From Vibrio mimicus (GTDB lineage: Bacteria > Pseudomonadota > Gammaproteobacteria > Enterobacterales > Vibrionaceae): 64,000 bases of DNA. The stretch spans positions 1,597,501-1,661,500 of the forward strand of contig NZ_CP077426.1 in the NCBI RefSeq assembly GCF_019048845.1, read 5' to 3'. Below are positions 18,371 through 28,444 of the stretch, piece by piece. The position numbers were made by a program, and so were the translations under genes. How positions within the stretch are numbered: position 1 is the stretch's first letter; the number at the start of each line of letters is the position of its first letter. The notes below the pieces were generated by a model that saw nothing but the letters and a program-made list of their open reading frames with translations, ran no database searches and was not told the origin of the DNA.

Positions 18371-19177
18371 ATGAATAACGATATCGAAAGAGAGTTCAAT
18401 CTTGGTGGCTCGGTAGAAAAGGCGTTAACCGGCGGTTATGAATTAAAAGTGGGTGATGTACTTAAAGAAGCGTGGGGCATGACGGTCAAACACTTTATTA
18501 ACTTCACCCCTGCCATTTTTGTGCTGATCGTAGTGCAACTAGCCATTTTCTATTTCGCATTCAAATTGCAGATAGGCGATCTCTCCGTCATTTTGTCGGT
18601 TTTCGAACAGGGAGGGGCGTTGCCAGATGGGCTTATTCAAGCCATGTTTATCGCTAATTTCAGTTACGAAGTGATCAGTGCTCCTATTTATGCGGGGATC
18701 AGTTTAATGGCTATGAGCCATGCTGCTGGGCTTAAAACCCAGACGCGCCACATGGGTAAAGGGCTGCAATTTACCATCCCTGTTATTCTGGCTACCTTAT
18801 TTAGTTTATTGTTACAAGGTGTGGCTGGAATGATTCTGCCATTTCTCTCTATGTATTTGTCGATTGCTTTCAGTAATTCGTTGTTACTCATTTGTGAGAA
18901 AAAAGTACCGCCAATGCAATCTCTATTACTGTCACTAAGAGCGGTCAACAAGAAAATATTCCCACTGATTGCGATTTATTCAGTCTTGATGGTGCTGTTT
19001 ATGATGGCGGTATTCTTATACGGCATTGGACTTGTGATCTTTTTACCTTTCTTCTTTCATGTGAAAGGGATCATCTATCGCAATATGTTTGGCATTCGCC
19101 TGAAAATCATTTCGACAGATCAATCATTTCCAGATCAACAAGATAGTCATAAATCAACCGGAGTGTTTGATGCATAA
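18371..19177 (+). CDS. Integral membrane protein of unknown function
   Basis: This 268-residue protein has a short cytoplasmic N terminus (MNNDIEREFNLGGSVEKAL) and about six hydrophobic segments. The VGDVLKEAWGMTVKHF stretch before the first helix resembles that of YciC/BPSS1780-like uncharacterised membrane proteins, but I cannot assign a function. AAGG lies seven bases before the ATG at 18371; an upstream in-frame start at 18332 has no ribosome site. The stop overlaps the Bax-like gene by eight bases, so the two and the following DUF2987 gene form an operon. Confidence 0.8.
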   Translation: MNNDIEREFNLGGSVEKALTGGYELKVGDVLKEAWGMTVKHFINFTPAIFVLIVVQLAIFYFAFKLQIGDLSVILSVFEQGGALPDGLIQAMFIANFSYEVISAPIYAGISLMAMSHAAGLKTQTRHMGKGLQFTIPVILATLFSLLLQGVAGMILPFLSMYLSIAFSNSLLLICEKKVPPMQSLLLSLRAVNKKIFPLIAIYSVLMVLFMMAVFLYGIGLVIFLPFFFHVKGIIYRNMFGIRLKIISTDQSFPDQQDSHKSTGVFDA

Positions 19178-19970
19178 GAAAGTAAGCATTGGCCTCATTT
19201 GGCTGATGATTTTCGTCATTAGCTTGTTTGGTGTTTACCGCTTCGAGAAACCGAAGCGGGTAAAGCTGCCATTACTACGAGGTGAAGTAGTGGGTAGCGC
19301 CCCAGATTTTTCTGTGATTATCGATATTTCGCAAAGAAAGGAAGCCTTTTTTAACTACCTAAAGCCTGGGGTAATGTATGAGAACTCTCGTGTGTTACAA
19401 GAGCGAGCCATTCTCAAACGGATTAAAAAAGACTTTGCAGATGACCATCTTTCATCGAGCAACTTAGCGCAAGCACAACGGTTGGCAAGTGCCTATTCGG
19501 TAGAGCTTAACCAAGGTAATGTTGATATTGCTTGGTTTCAGGAAATGTTTCGCCGAGTTGATGTGATCCCACAAGCTTTGGTTTTGACGCAGGCTGCCAA
19601 TGAGTCGGCCTGGGGAACTTCTCGATTTGCACGAGAAGCGAATAACTATTTTGGACAGTGGTGTTACAGTTGGGGATGTGGTTTGGTACCTTTGGAACGC
19701 TCACCTGGAGCATTTCATGAGGTTGCTAAGTTCGATAGTGTCCAAGATTCGATTCATGGTTATTTTATGAATGTGAATCGAAATGAGGCCTATCGTGAGT
19801 TGCGTGATATCCGTTTCCAACTACGCAAAAAAAAGGTTAACCCAGCGAGTGATAAAAGCGCACAAGTAATGAGTAATGGCCTTTTGAAATACTCAGAGCG
19901 TGGAGAGGCGTATGTTCAGGATTTACAAGCTATGATGTCGGTTAATCAAAAATATTGGAACAATAATTAA
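19170..19970 (+). CDS. Bax-like glucosaminidase-domain protein
   Basis: This 266-residue protein is anchored or exported by an N-terminal hydrophobic segment (ISIGLIWLMIFVISLFGVYRF region, about residues 5-25). It then has the Bax/FlgJ-type N-acetylglucosaminidase domain with the catalytic-region signature LTQAANESAWGTSRFA and the later FDSVQDSIHGYFMNVN. It probably cuts peptidoglycan glycan strands in the periplasm. The ATG at 19170 overlaps the preceding stop; a TTG one codon earlier is disregarded. Confidence 0.88.
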   Translation: MHKKVSIGLIWLMIFVISLFGVYRFEKPKRVKLPLLRGEVVGSAPDFSVIIDISQRKEAFFNYLKPGVMYENSRVLQERAILKRIKKDFADDHLSSSNLAQAQRLASAYSVELNQGNVDIAWFQEMFRRVDVIPQALVLTQAANESAWGTSRFAREANNYFGQWCYSWGCGLVPLERSPGAFHEVAKFDSVQDSIHGYFMNVNRNEAYRELRDIRFQLRKKKVNPASDKSAQVMSNGLLKYSERGEAYVQDLQAMMSVNQKYWNNN

Positions 19971-19971
19971 A

Positions 19972-20637
19972 ATGAAATCAAAATCTTACCTACTAATCAC
20001 CTCGTTAGCATTAAGCCTAAGTGCTCCAGCAGTGGCACAGCAATATATGTTTACCTACAGCAAGCTTTTTTCACAGATGAAAAGCAACACGAAAGAAGAT
20101 CATCCGGATGTAAAAATGGGTATTTTCTTTGTTGATGCACAGAGTAAGCAAAACTGCGTTATAGAAAAAGCTTGGATGGAAAAAGAAGAACACTACGAAG
20201 AGTTGCCGATTGGCCCTAGTCATGAGCTAGTGATCCCATTGGATAACAATCTGCGTCAAGCAAATCCACTGGTTTTTGTTGATACCCCGCAGGATAAGCG
20301 TTGTGATTTTTCTATGGTTGTGATGGCCAAAAAACCTTTTGAAGGCAAAGTTACCTACCAAGAGGTGGACGTCTTGCTACCGCAAATGCAAGTTATGCTT
20401 GAACAGCTTGGTGGTATGTTTTCCAGTTGGTTTACGCCCGCGGTGGAAGGCGTCACCTTAGAATTCGCGCCAGAAACTGAGGGGATGATTACGTTCAGTA
20501 GTGGTCAGTCTATGGCCATTGAGAATAACAAGGCACAGGTAGCGTTAGTGCAAATCGGTGAAGAGGGGTGGATGCAACTGCCAGCCCCAACTTTACGAGT
20601 TTTACCTTATTTACCTTCTGCAAAAAATAAGCTTTAG
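19972..20637 (+). CDS. Exported DUF2987-family protein
   Basis: This 221-residue protein has a signal peptide MKSKSYLLITSLALSLSAPAVAQ followed by a soluble domain rich in charged residues (KSNTKEDHPDVKMGIFFVDA). It matches my memory of the DUF2987 family of gammaproteobacterial secreted proteins; no function is known. It starts one base after the Bax-like gene stop. A strong bidirectional terminator separates it from convergent ttcA. Confidence 0.8.
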   Translation: MKSKSYLLITSLALSLSAPAVAQQYMFTYSKLFSQMKSNTKEDHPDVKMGIFFVDAQSKQNCVIEKAWMEKEEHYEELPIGPSHELVIPLDNNLRQANPLVFVDTPQDKRCDFSMVVMAKKPFEGKVTYQEVDVLLPQMQVMLEQLGGMFSSWFTPAVEGVTLEFAPETEGMITFSSGQSMAIENNKAQVALVQIGEEGWMQLPAPTLRVLPYLPSAKNKL

Positions 20638-20649
20638 CAAGCTAAACCA

Positions 20650-20687
20650 AATAAATAAAGGCTGCCGATAGGCAGCCTTTATTTATT
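20650..20687. terminator. Bidirectional terminator between convergent genes
   Basis: AATAAATAAAGGCTGCC and its mirror GGCAGCCTTTATTTATT form a long stem with A-tract and T-tract sides, so it works for the rightward DUF2987 gene and leftward ttcA. Confidence 0.9.
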
Positions 20688-20702
20688 TGAGTTACTTTAT
20701 AA

Positions 20703-21635
20703 CTAGAGATTGGTGACACTTAATTGAAGAGATGGGTCGAACTCTACAACCAAGTCTTCATCCTCAACCACTAGTGGTGCCATTTCTTCTTTATCGAAGC
20801 CAATATCTCCGCCATTGATGACGCCAGAATCTTTATTGATTGACTTAAAATCAAACAACGCAAAATCTGCCAGATGGCTTGGTACCACGTTTTGCATCGC
20901 TCTGAACATGGTTTCAATACGCCCTGGAAAGCGCTTATCCCAGTCGTTTAGCATCATTTTTACCGCTTGACGCTGCAAGTTGGGCTGTGAGCCACAGAGA
21001 TTACAAGGAATGATCGGATAAGCACGCATATCCGAGTACTTAATGATGTCTTTCTCACGGCAATAAGCGAGTGGACGAATCACAACATGCTCACCATTGT
21101 CAGAAACCAATTTAGGAGGCATACCTTTCATTTTGCCGCCATAGAACATGTTCAGAAACAGTGTTTCTAAGATGTCATCGCGGTGGTGACCTAAAGCAAT
21201 TTTAGTTGCCCCTAGTTCTTTCGCTGTACGGTATAGAATGCCGCGGCGTAGTCGTGAGCATAGTGCGCATGTGGTTTTACCTTCAGGAACCTTGTCCTGA
21301 ACGATGGAATAGGTATCTTCTTCAATGATTTTGTACTCAATGCCCAAGCTTTCTAGATATTCAGGCAGTACGTGCTCAGGAAATCCCGGTTGTTTTTGAT
21401 CGAGATTGACAGCAACCAATTCAAAAGAGATAGGTGCACTTTTTTGTAGGCTCATCAAAATTTCCAGCATGGTAAAGCTGTCTTTACCACCGGATAAGCA
21501 CACCATGATACGGTCACCATCTTCAATCATGTTGAAGTCCGCAATGGCTTGACCAGTATTACGACGAATACGCTTTTGCAGTTTATTGAAATTGTATTGT
21601 TGAGCTTTGGTCAACTCTTGAGTTTGCACTGTCAT
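20703..21635 (-). CDS. ttcA: tRNA 2-thiocytidine synthetase TtcA
   Basis: TtcA thiolates cytidine 32 of tRNA using ATP and an Fe-S cluster. The protein is 310 residues with the PP-loop SGGKDS near residue 52 and two cluster-binding CxxC motifs, CALC and CNLC. N- and C-terminal segments match the family. The gene has its own promoter region upstream (21636-21726) and ends at the shared terminator. Confidence 0.96.
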   Translation of the reverse strand: MTVQTQELTKAQQYNFNKLQKRIRRNTGQAIADFNMIEDGDRIMVCLSGGKDSFTMLEILMSLQKSAPISFELVAVNLDQKQPGFPEHVLPEYLESLGIEYKIIEEDTYSIVQDKVPEGKTTCALCSRLRRGILYRTAKELGATKIALGHHRDDILETLFLNMFYGGKMKGMPPKLVSDNGEHVVIRPLAYCREKDIIKYSDMRAYPIIPCNLCGSQPNLQRQAVKMMLNDWDKRFPGRIETMFRAMQNVVPSHLADFALFDFKSINKDSGVINGGDIGFDKEEMAPLVVEDEDLVVEFDPSLQLSVTNL

Positions 21636-21726
21636 TGCTTGCTATCTTAAATCTCAGAACAAAATGAAGTGCGTATGATACGGATAAATTGAAGAGATGC
21701 CAGATTTATAGCATAAAGAGAGAAAA

Positions 21727-21751
21727 AATCCCTGCCATTCAGGCAGGGATA
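21727..21751 (-). terminator. uspE terminator
   Basis: ATCCCTGCC-attca-GGCAGGGAT with a T-run on the minus strand, 15 bases past the uspE stop. Confidence 0.85.
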
Positions 21752-21765
21752 ATTAAGCATTCGAT

Positions 21766-22713
21766 TTAGATTGCAGTTTGAGGATCGAGAGGGCTTACAT
21801 AACCATTTGGTTTTAATGCTAAAACGTCACAATTAATTTTGTCGATAACATGTTCAGCCGTGTTGCCGATAAATACCGCCGAAAGTCCAGTTCTGCCGGT
21901 GGTACCCAAAATCACCATCGCGGCATTCAGCTGTTTCGCAGCGTCCGGGATAACATCTTCTGGTAATCCTTGTTGAACAAGGGTCTGTTCTTCACTTAGT
22001 CCATGCTTTTGACGCAGTGCTTTCATCGCAGTGAGGTGATGGCCACGAACCGCATCCGTATAAGTGGTTGGATCAAATTCTGGTAACTCAATCGTTATAT
22101 TTGCTGGCGTTACTGGATAAGCATTGACCAAATAAGGGTTAGCCCCAAGACGTTGACTTAGATTCAGCAGTTGATCAACCATTCGGTCGTTTAAATCTAT
22201 ATGCGTATCAACTTCCGAGCCTACATGTACAGAAGCGATAATATTGGCATTTTCTGGCCAGTCTGTATTTTTTACTAATAAAACGGGTGTTGGACATTTA
22301 CGCATTAGATGCCAGTCAGTAGGGGTAAAAATAACCGACTCCAGCATGTCGTGCTTACGTGTTGCTTTGATCAGGATATCGTGCTCGCCAGCAAAGACTT
22401 CACCAATGATTGCCTCGTAAGGTCGATTATGCCACACCACTTTAATTTCAAACTGAACGGATTGAGCAATGTATGGTTCTGCAATAGAACGCATCCACTG
22501 TTCACGTTGATGTATTACACCTTTACGCATTGCATCACGCTCTTCAAAAGAAAGCATTGAGGTCATATCGTAAGAGAAATCATAAATCGATAAGAAAAAA
22601 GTGATATGGCTTATAGATGTGCTCTTTTGCGCGAGTTGCATCGCACGAGCTAACGCTGGCTGCTCATCATGGTTGATATCAGCCACAACAAGAATCTTAC
22701 TGTAAATGCTCAT
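21766..22713 (-). CDS. uspE: Universal stress protein E
   Basis: This 315-residue cytoplasmic protein is made of two tandem Usp domains. The second ends with the nucleotide-binding-type motif GTTGRTGLSAVFIGNTAEHVI, and the first begins KILVVADINHDEQPALARAM. UspE is linked to stress survival, motility and aggregation in enterobacteria. It is next to fnr as in many gammaproteobacteria. GGAG precedes the ATG. Confidence 0.95.
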   Translation of the reverse strand: MSIYSKILVVADINHDEQPALARAMQLAQKSTSISHITFFLSIYDFSYDMTSMLSFEERDAMRKGVIHQREQWMRSIAEPYIAQSVQFEIKVVWHNRPYEAIIGEVFAGEHDILIKATRKHDMLESVIFTPTDWHLMRKCPTPVLLVKNTDWPENANIIASVHVGSEVDTHIDLNDRMVDQLLNLSQRLGANPYLVNAYPVTPANITIELPEFDPTTYTDAVRGHHLTAMKALRQKHGLSEEQTLVQQGLPEDVIPDAAKQLNAAMVILGTTGRTGLSAVFIGNTAEHVIDKINCDVLALKPNGYVSPLDPQTAI

Positions 22714-22809
22714 TAGAAACTCCTTGTTCAGTGAGGAGGTTTGTTAGCTTTACTTTAGCTTAGTTATGGGCAGAGTTTTAGTAAAAAAATAGGTATTTGG
22801 AAGAAGTAT

Positions 22810-22834
22810 GATGTAGCTCATTAAGAGCTACATC
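22810..22834 (-). terminator. fnr terminator
   Basis: GATGTAGCTC-attaa-GAGCTACATC forms a 10-bp stem seven bases past the leftward fnr stop; the T-run on the minus strand is weak. Confidence 0.7.
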
Positions 22835-22841
22835 ATTGAAG

Positions 22842-23594
22842 TTACTTAGTTTCTTTAGAAACACCCGCTAATTCCATCAATTCAGCATGATTAAGGATAG
22901 TGATGTATTTGCCTTTAACACTAAGGATTTCTGATTTCTGGAAACGGCCTAACAAGCGGCTTATCGTTTCAACTGTGAGTCCAAGATAGTTACCAATGTC
23001 ACCACGAGTCATCGTTAAGCGAAACTCTCGGGGGCTAAAACCACGTTGAGAAAAACGAGTAGAAAGGTTGTATAGGAAAGCAGCAAGACGCTCTTCGGCA
23101 TTTTTCTTTGATAGCAAAAGGATCATTTCTTGATCGCCTTTAATTTCACTGCTCATCAAACGCATGATTTGCTGACGAAGTTTCGGCATTTTACCAGAGA
23201 GATCATCCAAAATTTCATATGGAATCTCACAAACCATTGAGGTTTCAAGAGCTTGAGCAAAGCTTGGGTGCAGATCTTCAGTAATAGCATCAAAACCAAC
23301 CAAGTCACCAGCTAAGTGGAAAGCGGTGATCTGCTCATCCCCTTGTTCAGTAATGGTGTAGCTTTTAATGGTGCCAGAACGGATAGCATAGAGAGAGCGC
23401 AATTCGTCCCCAGCTTTGAACAGCTCCTGACCTTTCTGAATCGGTTTTTTACGCTCGATGATCTGGTCAAGCTGATCAAGCTCAGATTCATTCAAGGTAA
23501 AAGGAATACACAGTTGGCTAATACTGCAGTCTTGACAGTGAATAGCACAACCACCCGATTGAATGCGCTTCGCAGCAGGCTTTTCGGAAATCAT
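22842..23594 (-). CDS. fnr: Fumarate and nitrate reduction regulator Fnr
   Basis: Fnr is the oxygen-sensing CRP-family activator. The 250-residue protein has the N-terminal cluster ligands in [16 protein letters not shown] plus a later Cys in SMVCEIPYE. It also has a cyclic-nucleotide-binding-type beta roll and a C-terminal helix-turn-helix with the recognition segment [14 protein letters not shown]. It lies beside the cbb3 oxidase genes that Fnr-type proteins commonly control under low oxygen; I could not find a clear Fnr box upstream of ccoN by eye. Confidence 0.97.
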   Translation of the reverse strand: MISEKPAAKRIQSGGCAIHCQDCSISQLCIPFTLNESELDQLDQIIERKKPIQKGQELFKAGDELRSLYAIRSGTIKSYTITEQGDEQITAFHLAGDLVGFDAITEDLHPSFAQALETSMVCEIPYEILDDLSGKMPKLRQQIMRLMSSEIKGDQEMILLLSKKNAEERLAAFLYNLSTRFSQRGFSPREFRLTMTRGDIGNYLGLTVETISRLLGRFQKSEILSVKGKYITILNHAELMELAGVSKETK

Positions 23595-23683
23595 AACAAC
23601 CTTTCACTAATTGATGTACGTCAATATTTTAGCATCGCTTAACCCTAAAGGGTAGTTAAAATACATCAGCGATCACTAAACCA

Positions 23684-24358
23684 TCAACCAAGATTAATCA
23701 TAAGCTTTACGGCATCGTAAGCTGTGTATGCGCCATATGCTATTAATAGTATTGCTGCGCACCGGCGGAAAAAAATTGAATTTTGCCAATGCTTTAACCT
23801 ATTTGCTCCCCAACCGCTTGCTAGCATGATAGGAAGGGTGCCTAAGCCAAACGCCAACATGATAAACGCTCCCTGTGAGAAGCTCCCAGCCACAGCCGAC
23901 CAAGTGAGCATGGAGTAGACTAAACCACAAGGAAGCCAGCCCCAAATCAATCCAAAAGGCAAAGCATGCCACTGCTTTTTCAGTGGTAAAAGTGATTTAC
24001 CTAGCGGGGAAATCAATAGCCATACCTTCTGGCCGATTTTTTCAAGGCGAAGTAAGCCAAACCACCAACGGCCTATATAGAGGCCTAACACAATCATTAA
24101 CATAGCCGCAATGATTCTGAGCCATACTAATGCTGACTGAAGATCGACAAAACCAGTAATAGAAGAGGTAATTCCCCCTACAATTCCGCCAATCAGTGCA
24201 TAACTAAGTAACCGACCTAAATTGTAGTAGAGCAATAAAACAGGAGAGCTTTTAGGTTGATTGAGGGCTAATAGGGCACTTATACCCCCGCACATTCCAA
24301 GGCAATGACCTGCACCGAGTAACCCCACAATCCAAGCCCCCAAGTAATCAGGGCTCAC
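23684..24358 (-). CDS. Sulfite exporter TauE/SafE-like membrane protein of the cbb3 cluster
   Basis: This 224-residue membrane protein has about six helices and an opening GLLGAGHCLGMCGGISALLAL, with a histidine and two cysteines that could bind metal. WGWLPCGLVYSMLTW recurs mid-protein. This family is regularly encoded in cco clusters and is thought to help copper supply or oxidase biogenesis. The start codon is GTG at 24358, which overlaps the ccoS stop in a GTGA, showing translational coupling. The annotation of this gene varies; some call it ccoH-like or DsbD-like. Confidence 0.85.
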   Translation of the reverse strand: MSPDYLGAWIVGLLGAGHCLGMCGGISALLALNQPKSSPVLLLYYNLGRLLSYALIGGIVGGITSSITGFVDLQSALVWLRIIAAMLMIVLGLYIGRWWFGLLRLEKIGQKVWLLISPLGKSLLPLKKQWHALPFGLIWGWLPCGLVYSMLTWSAVAGSFSQGAFIMLAFGLGTLPIMLASGWGANRLKHWQNSIFFRRCAAILLIAYGAYTAYDAVKLMINLG

Positions 24359-24519
24359 TGCTTATCCTTATTCTGATTTTCATCGTCTTCAAACAAAATA
24401 TTATGTCCTTGCCGTTCAAGATCTTCGAATTGCTCACTTTTCACTGCCCAGAGGAAAATTCCGACTGCGACACAAACCAGTACGATGGCAATAGGAATGA
24501 GCAAATATAAGCTTTCCAT
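24355..24519 (-). CDS. ccoS: cbb3 oxidase maturation protein CcoS (54 aa)
   Basis: This small single-helix membrane protein is needed for cofactor insertion into cbb3 oxidase. It begins MESLYLLIPIAIVLVCV and ends in an acidic tail (FEDDENQNKDKQ). GGAGATAG precedes the ATG at 24519. It sits two bases past the ccoI stop and overlaps the following exporter gene. Confidence 0.93.
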   Translation of the reverse strand: MESLYLLIPIAIVLVCVAVGIFLWAVKSEQFEDLERQGHNILFEDDENQNKDKQ

Positions 24520-24521
24520 AT

Positions 24522-26894
24522 CTATCTCCCTTGCTTCTTGAGCAAACGAAGTGAATTGGTGACGACAATTATCGAACTTCCGGACATTCCCACAACTGCA
24601 ATATAAGGCGCCACTAATCCAGCAACAGCGAGAGGCAAAATCAGCAAGTTATAGCCTAATGACCAAGCAAGGTTTTCGCGGATAATTTTACGGGTTTTAA
24701 TGGCCAGAGCCCTTGCTTCAAGCAGTCTATCCAAGCGATCACCAATCAGTACCATGTCAGCAGAGGCTTTAGCAACATCAGTTCCTCCACCCATTGCAAC
24801 AGAAATGTGTGCACCCGCTAGGGTCGGCGCATCGTTAATGCCATCTCCGACCATCATAGTAACCTCGGTCTTATTCAGCTCTCGCAGGTAAGCTAACTTG
24901 TCTTCAGGTTTTGCTTGGGCGACAACCTTATCGATTTGCAACTCTTTCGCAACGCTTTGTGCATTGGTTTGTGAGTCTCCCGTCAATAAGGTTATTTTTA
25001 TGCCTGCCTCATGGAATTTATCAATAAATTCTTGTGCCTCTTTACGAATAGGATCGCGATAATAGAAAGTGGCGATATGCTGTTCGTTTAGAGAGAGGAA
25101 GATACAGTTTGTTGCAGTGTCTTTCTTGGAATTCAAGACAAACTCGGCACTACCAATTTTGATTGTTTGATTTTGGAAAACACCTTCAATCCCACTGCCG
25201 ATAATGTTTTTTACATCATGGAGTAGAAGATTTTCAGCTTTATAAGGGCGAAAAGCCTTCGCAATAGGGTGATTCGCATGGCTCTCAAGTTCTGCTGCAA
25301 TACTCAAACATTCTTGTTTGGTGAATTGCGCTAATGTTTCAACAGAACTGATCTCAATGTTGCCGTGAGTGAGGGTGCCTGTTTTATCAATAACTAAATG
25401 ATTGATTTTACAGAGTGTTTCAAAAACATGATTCTTCCGTAGCATCACGCCAACACTACCCATACTAGAGGTTGCACAGGTTAACGCTGTCGGGGTCGCG
25501 AGTGACAAAGCACAAGGACAGGTCGCTACCAAGACAGAGAGCATGATCCAAAAGGCATCTTCAGGACGAACTTGATGCCAGAATAGCCAAGTGCCAACTG
25601 CAATCACTAAAATAACGGCAACGAAGTAGCGTGCAACAATATCGGCTATTTCAGCAATCTTGGGTTTTGATGATTGAGCATCATCTTGCAGTCTGACAAT
25701 GTTAGAAATGACAGAGTCCGCTTTTGAGGCAGTGACTCGTAAATCAAAGGACTCATCACCATTGAGAGTGCCTGCAAATACTCGATCGCCACTGCATTTA
25801 ACTACCGGCAATGATTCTCCTGTGAGCATCGATTCATCAATATGAGCTCGGCCATATATGATTTCGCCATCCGCAGGGATATGTTCACCGGGAAGAACTC
25901 GTACACAATCATCAGGCTTGAGAGTTTTTACTGGTACTTGTTGACCGTCCAAAGTAGTAGCAATTGCAGGGATAAGTTTTAGCAAATTGCCACTAGCGGC
26001 AGCCGCTTTTCGTCTTGCCCGCATTTCTAAAAATCGGCCGACTAACAAGAAAAATGTAAACATCGAAATGGATTCAAAGAATACTTCCCCTTGCTCTGTA
26101 ATCGTTGCGACCAAACTTGCCACATAAGCAAAGATCAATGCCAATGACACAGGTACATCCATACCTAATGTTCGTCCACGGATACTACGCCATGCGTTGA
26201 TGTAGAATGGGAGAGCAGAATAGAGCAGGACAGGGGTAGCAAATATTAAGCTTACCCAACGAAAGTAGTTTCTAAACTCTACATCAAGATCCCCAAATGC
26301 CTCCAGATACAATGCAACGGCCAACATCATGACTTGCATGCTTGCCAAGCCAGCGATTCCAAGACGATAGAGATAGGTCTTCATTGCATCATGGTATAGT
26401 GCTTCATGTTTGTCAGCTTCGAAAGGAGCTGCTTTATAACCCAATTTGTGAATCTGAGCTAAGACATGGCTTAATTGTGTTTTTGAACGATTCCAAGTGA
26501 GTAAAGCGCGATTGGTTGTGGTATTGACACGAATCGAAACAACGCCAGGCTCAGCATTCAGTTGTTTTTCTATCAACCATGCACAAGCTGCGCAAGAAAC
26601 ACCATCAAGTGACAATGTCACCTCAGAGCAGTCTTCTGTATTTCGTACAAACTCTGCTTGAACATCAGCATTATCATAATGAATTAAGGCTTTTAGTTGC
26701 TCTGGTACCAATTCTACTTTTTCAGCAGGAGCAGTACGAAATTGATAATAAGAGACCAAGCCACTGTCGACGATTGTTTTGGCAACGGTTTGACAGCCTG
26801 GACAACACATATCGCGATTTTCGCCCAAGATATCAACGTGAAAGTTCGTGTTGGCTGGTACATCTTCACCGCAGTGATAACACGTTTTGTTCAT
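24522..26894 (-). CDS. ccoI: Copper-type P1B ATPase CcoI
   Basis: This 790-residue heavy-metal ATPase supplies copper for cbb3 oxidase assembly. It has an N-terminal zinc-finger-like CYHCGEDV / CCPGC region, an HMA domain with SCAAC, a phosphatase loop LTGES and the metal-transport CPC in ATCPCALS. The phosphorylation motif DKTGTLT and hinge GDGINDAP follow. Eight membrane helices are expected. It is part of the ccoHIS maturation set downstream of ccoNOQP. Confidence 0.95.
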   Translation of the reverse strand: MNKTCYHCGEDVPANTNFHVDILGENRDMCCPGCQTVAKTIVDSGLVSYYQFRTAPAEKVELVPEQLKALIHYDNADVQAEFVRNTEDCSEVTLSLDGVSCAACAWLIEKQLNAEPGVVSIRVNTTTNRALLTWNRSKTQLSHVLAQIHKLGYKAAPFEADKHEALYHDAMKTYLYRLGIAGLASMQVMMLAVALYLEAFGDLDVEFRNYFRWVSLIFATPVLLYSALPFYINAWRSIRGRTLGMDVPVSLALIFAYVASLVATITEQGEVFFESISMFTFFLLVGRFLEMRARRKAAAASGNLLKLIPAIATTLDGQQVPVKTLKPDDCVRVLPGEHIPADGEIIYGRAHIDESMLTGESLPVVKCSGDRVFAGTLNGDESFDLRVTASKADSVISNIVRLQDDAQSSKPKIAEIADIVARYFVAVILVIAVGTWLFWHQVRPEDAFWIMLSVLVATCPCALSLATPTALTCATSSMGSVGVMLRKNHVFETLCKINHLVIDKTGTLTHGNIEISSVETLAQFTKQECLSIAAELESHANHPIAKAFRPYKAENLLLHDVKNIIGSGIEGVFQNQTIKIGSAEFVLNSKKDTATNCIFLSLNEQHIATFYYRDPIRKEAQEFIDKFHEAGIKITLLTGDSQTNAQSVAKELQIDKVVAQAKPEDKLAYLRELNKTEVTMMVGDGINDAPTLAGAHISVAMGGGTDVAKASADMVLIGDRLDRLLEARALAIKTRKIIRENLAWSLGYNLLILPLAVAGLVAPYIAVVGMSGSSIIVVTNSLRLLKKQGR

Positions 26895-26898
26895 GATA

Positions 26899-27375
26899 TT
26901 AGTTCGTTAATTCAGTTGAAGAAGATGGGAAGGTTACTCGGCCTTGAACTAGCCACTGTTCATCATGAGGAGTTAACTCGATAAACCATGGGCCTTGTAG
27001 TTCACTCTCAAGTTTCACACGATAAATGCCTTTTGCATCGGCGGTGACGAGTTGGGAAAAATCTCGATCAGGTAGCGTCCGATGAGCAAACATAGCTTGG
27101 ATTGCAGGGAAATGGTCAAGCTGTCCTTTATCGAATTCAATAATCACCATCGTTCCATCTGAGTGAACTTTAGCGTGTAGCCCCAGATCTTTAGCTACGT
27201 TAATTTTAGTTAAGTCAATATTAATGCCTTTGCCTTTTTTATAATAATCCTCTGTGACTAACGAAACTGAGTTATTTGCAAATACGATAACGGTAACAAC
27301 CGTCCAAATGACAACCGTGAGTGGAAGAATAATCAGAAACCACGGCCAGAATTGCTTATACCAAGGCTTTACCAT
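26899..27375 (-). CDS. ccoH: FixH/CcoH family cbb3 assembly protein
   Basis: This 158-residue protein has one N-terminal membrane helix (FWPWFLIILPLTVVIWTVVTV, about residues 9-29) and a periplasmic domain starting with a YYKKGKGIN segment, a FixH hallmark. It supports cbb3 oxidase assembly. It lies four bases before ccoI and after a hairpin that ends ccoP. Confidence 0.92.
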   Translation of the reverse strand: MVKPWYKQFWPWFLIILPLTVVIWTVVTVIVFANNSVSLVTEDYYKKGKGINIDLTKINVAKDLGLHAKVHSDGTMVIIEFDKGQLDHFPAIQAMFAHRTLPDRDFSQLVTADAKGIYRVKLESELQGPWFIELTPHDEQWLVQGRVTFPSSSTELTN

Positions 27376-27423
27376 AAGAAAGTTCTCAATAGCGAGGGAG
27401 ATAGGCTAGAAAATATAAGAAAG

Positions 27424-27447
27424 ACAGCCCCTTGGAAAGGGGCTGTT
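27424..27447 (-). terminator. Terminator after ccoNOQP
   Basis: ACAGCCCCTT and AAGGGGCTGT pair around a short loop, ten bases past the ccoP stop; the minus-strand T-run is weak, so some readthrough into ccoH is likely. Confidence 0.7.
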
Positions 27448-27456
27448 ATTAGAATG

Positions 27457-28437
27457 TTACTTATTCTCTGAGTTGCTTAAGCTCCATACATAAGCGGCAA
27501 CCAATTGAATCTTTTCTTCACCTAAAGTATTGATCCACGCAGGCATAACACCTGAGCGACCGTTCATAACCGTCTCGGTTACATCAGCACGAGAATCACC
27601 AAATAACCAATCATTATCTGTTAGGTTTGGCGCTCCAAAGGCTGGGTTTCCTTTACCATCTGTACCATGACAAGCTGAACAAACAGCAAAGCGTGCTTTA
27701 CCCGCTTCCGCTTCTTTAGCATTGACAGAACGACCTGATAGGCTCAAAGCATAACTTACAACTTCTTTTACGCCCTGTTCTCCTAAAATATCTTTCCATG
27801 CTGGCATTTGTCCAATACGCCCATGGCGAATAGTGGTCACAATTGCTTGTGGTTCACCACCATATAACCAAGCGTCATCAGTTAGGTTAGGGAAGCCTTT
27901 TTGGCCACGAGCATCAGAACCATGGCATTGAGAACAGTTTTGCAAAAATAGACGTTGACCGACTTTGAGTGCCTCACTATCTGCTGCAATATCAGGGATA
28001 TCACGTAGGTTAGTAGTGCCATCTTGGTATGCCAGACGCTTAAATGCTTCTCCATAATAAGCTTCCGCATCATCGAGTTCTTTTGAATACTGTACAAGCT
28101 GCTTGTTTTGCTGCGCAGCAGCAATCGAAGCGCGAGACTCTTCAAGAGAACGAACGGTTTGATCTGAGCTTGTCCAGCCAAGGACGCCTGTAAAGCTACC
28201 TAAACCAGGGTATAGAGTTAGATAAATGGCTGCAAAAATGAAAGTACCGATGAATAGATAGGTCCACCATTTGGGCAGCGGATTGTTTAATTCGCGAATA
28301 CCATCGTACTCGTGGCCCATGTCAACGCCTTCTTCAACTCCCATTTTGTCTTTCAGACACCAAACGAGCAGAATAGCGCAACCTAGCAAAGTACCAACGG
28401 TAATAACGATGATCCAAAGACTCCAGAATGTAGTCAT
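27457..28437 (-). CDS. ccoP: cbb3 oxidase dihaem subunit CcoP
   Basis: This 326-residue membrane-anchored cytochrome c receives electrons for the oxidase. It has an N-terminal helix and a second at KWWTYLFIGTFIFAAIYLTLYPGLG, then two haem motifs, CSQCH near residue 168 and CSACH near 253. It follows ccoQ. Confidence 0.96.
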   Translation of the reverse strand: MTTFWSLWIIVITVGTLLGCAILLVWCLKDKMGVEEGVDMGHEYDGIRELNNPLPKWWTYLFIGTFIFAAIYLTLYPGLGSFTGVLGWTSSDQTVRSLEESRASIAAAQQNKQLVQYSKELDDAEAYYGEAFKRLAYQDGTTNLRDIPDIAADSEALKVGQRLFLQNCSQCHGSDARGQKGFPNLTDDAWLYGGEPQAIVTTIRHGRIGQMPAWKDILGEQGVKEVVSYALSLSGRSVNAKEAEAGKARFAVCSACHGTDGKGNPAFGAPNLTDNDWLFGDSRADVTETVMNGRSGVMPAWINTLGEEKIQLVAAYVWSLSNSENK

Positions 28438-28444
28438 TACTTAG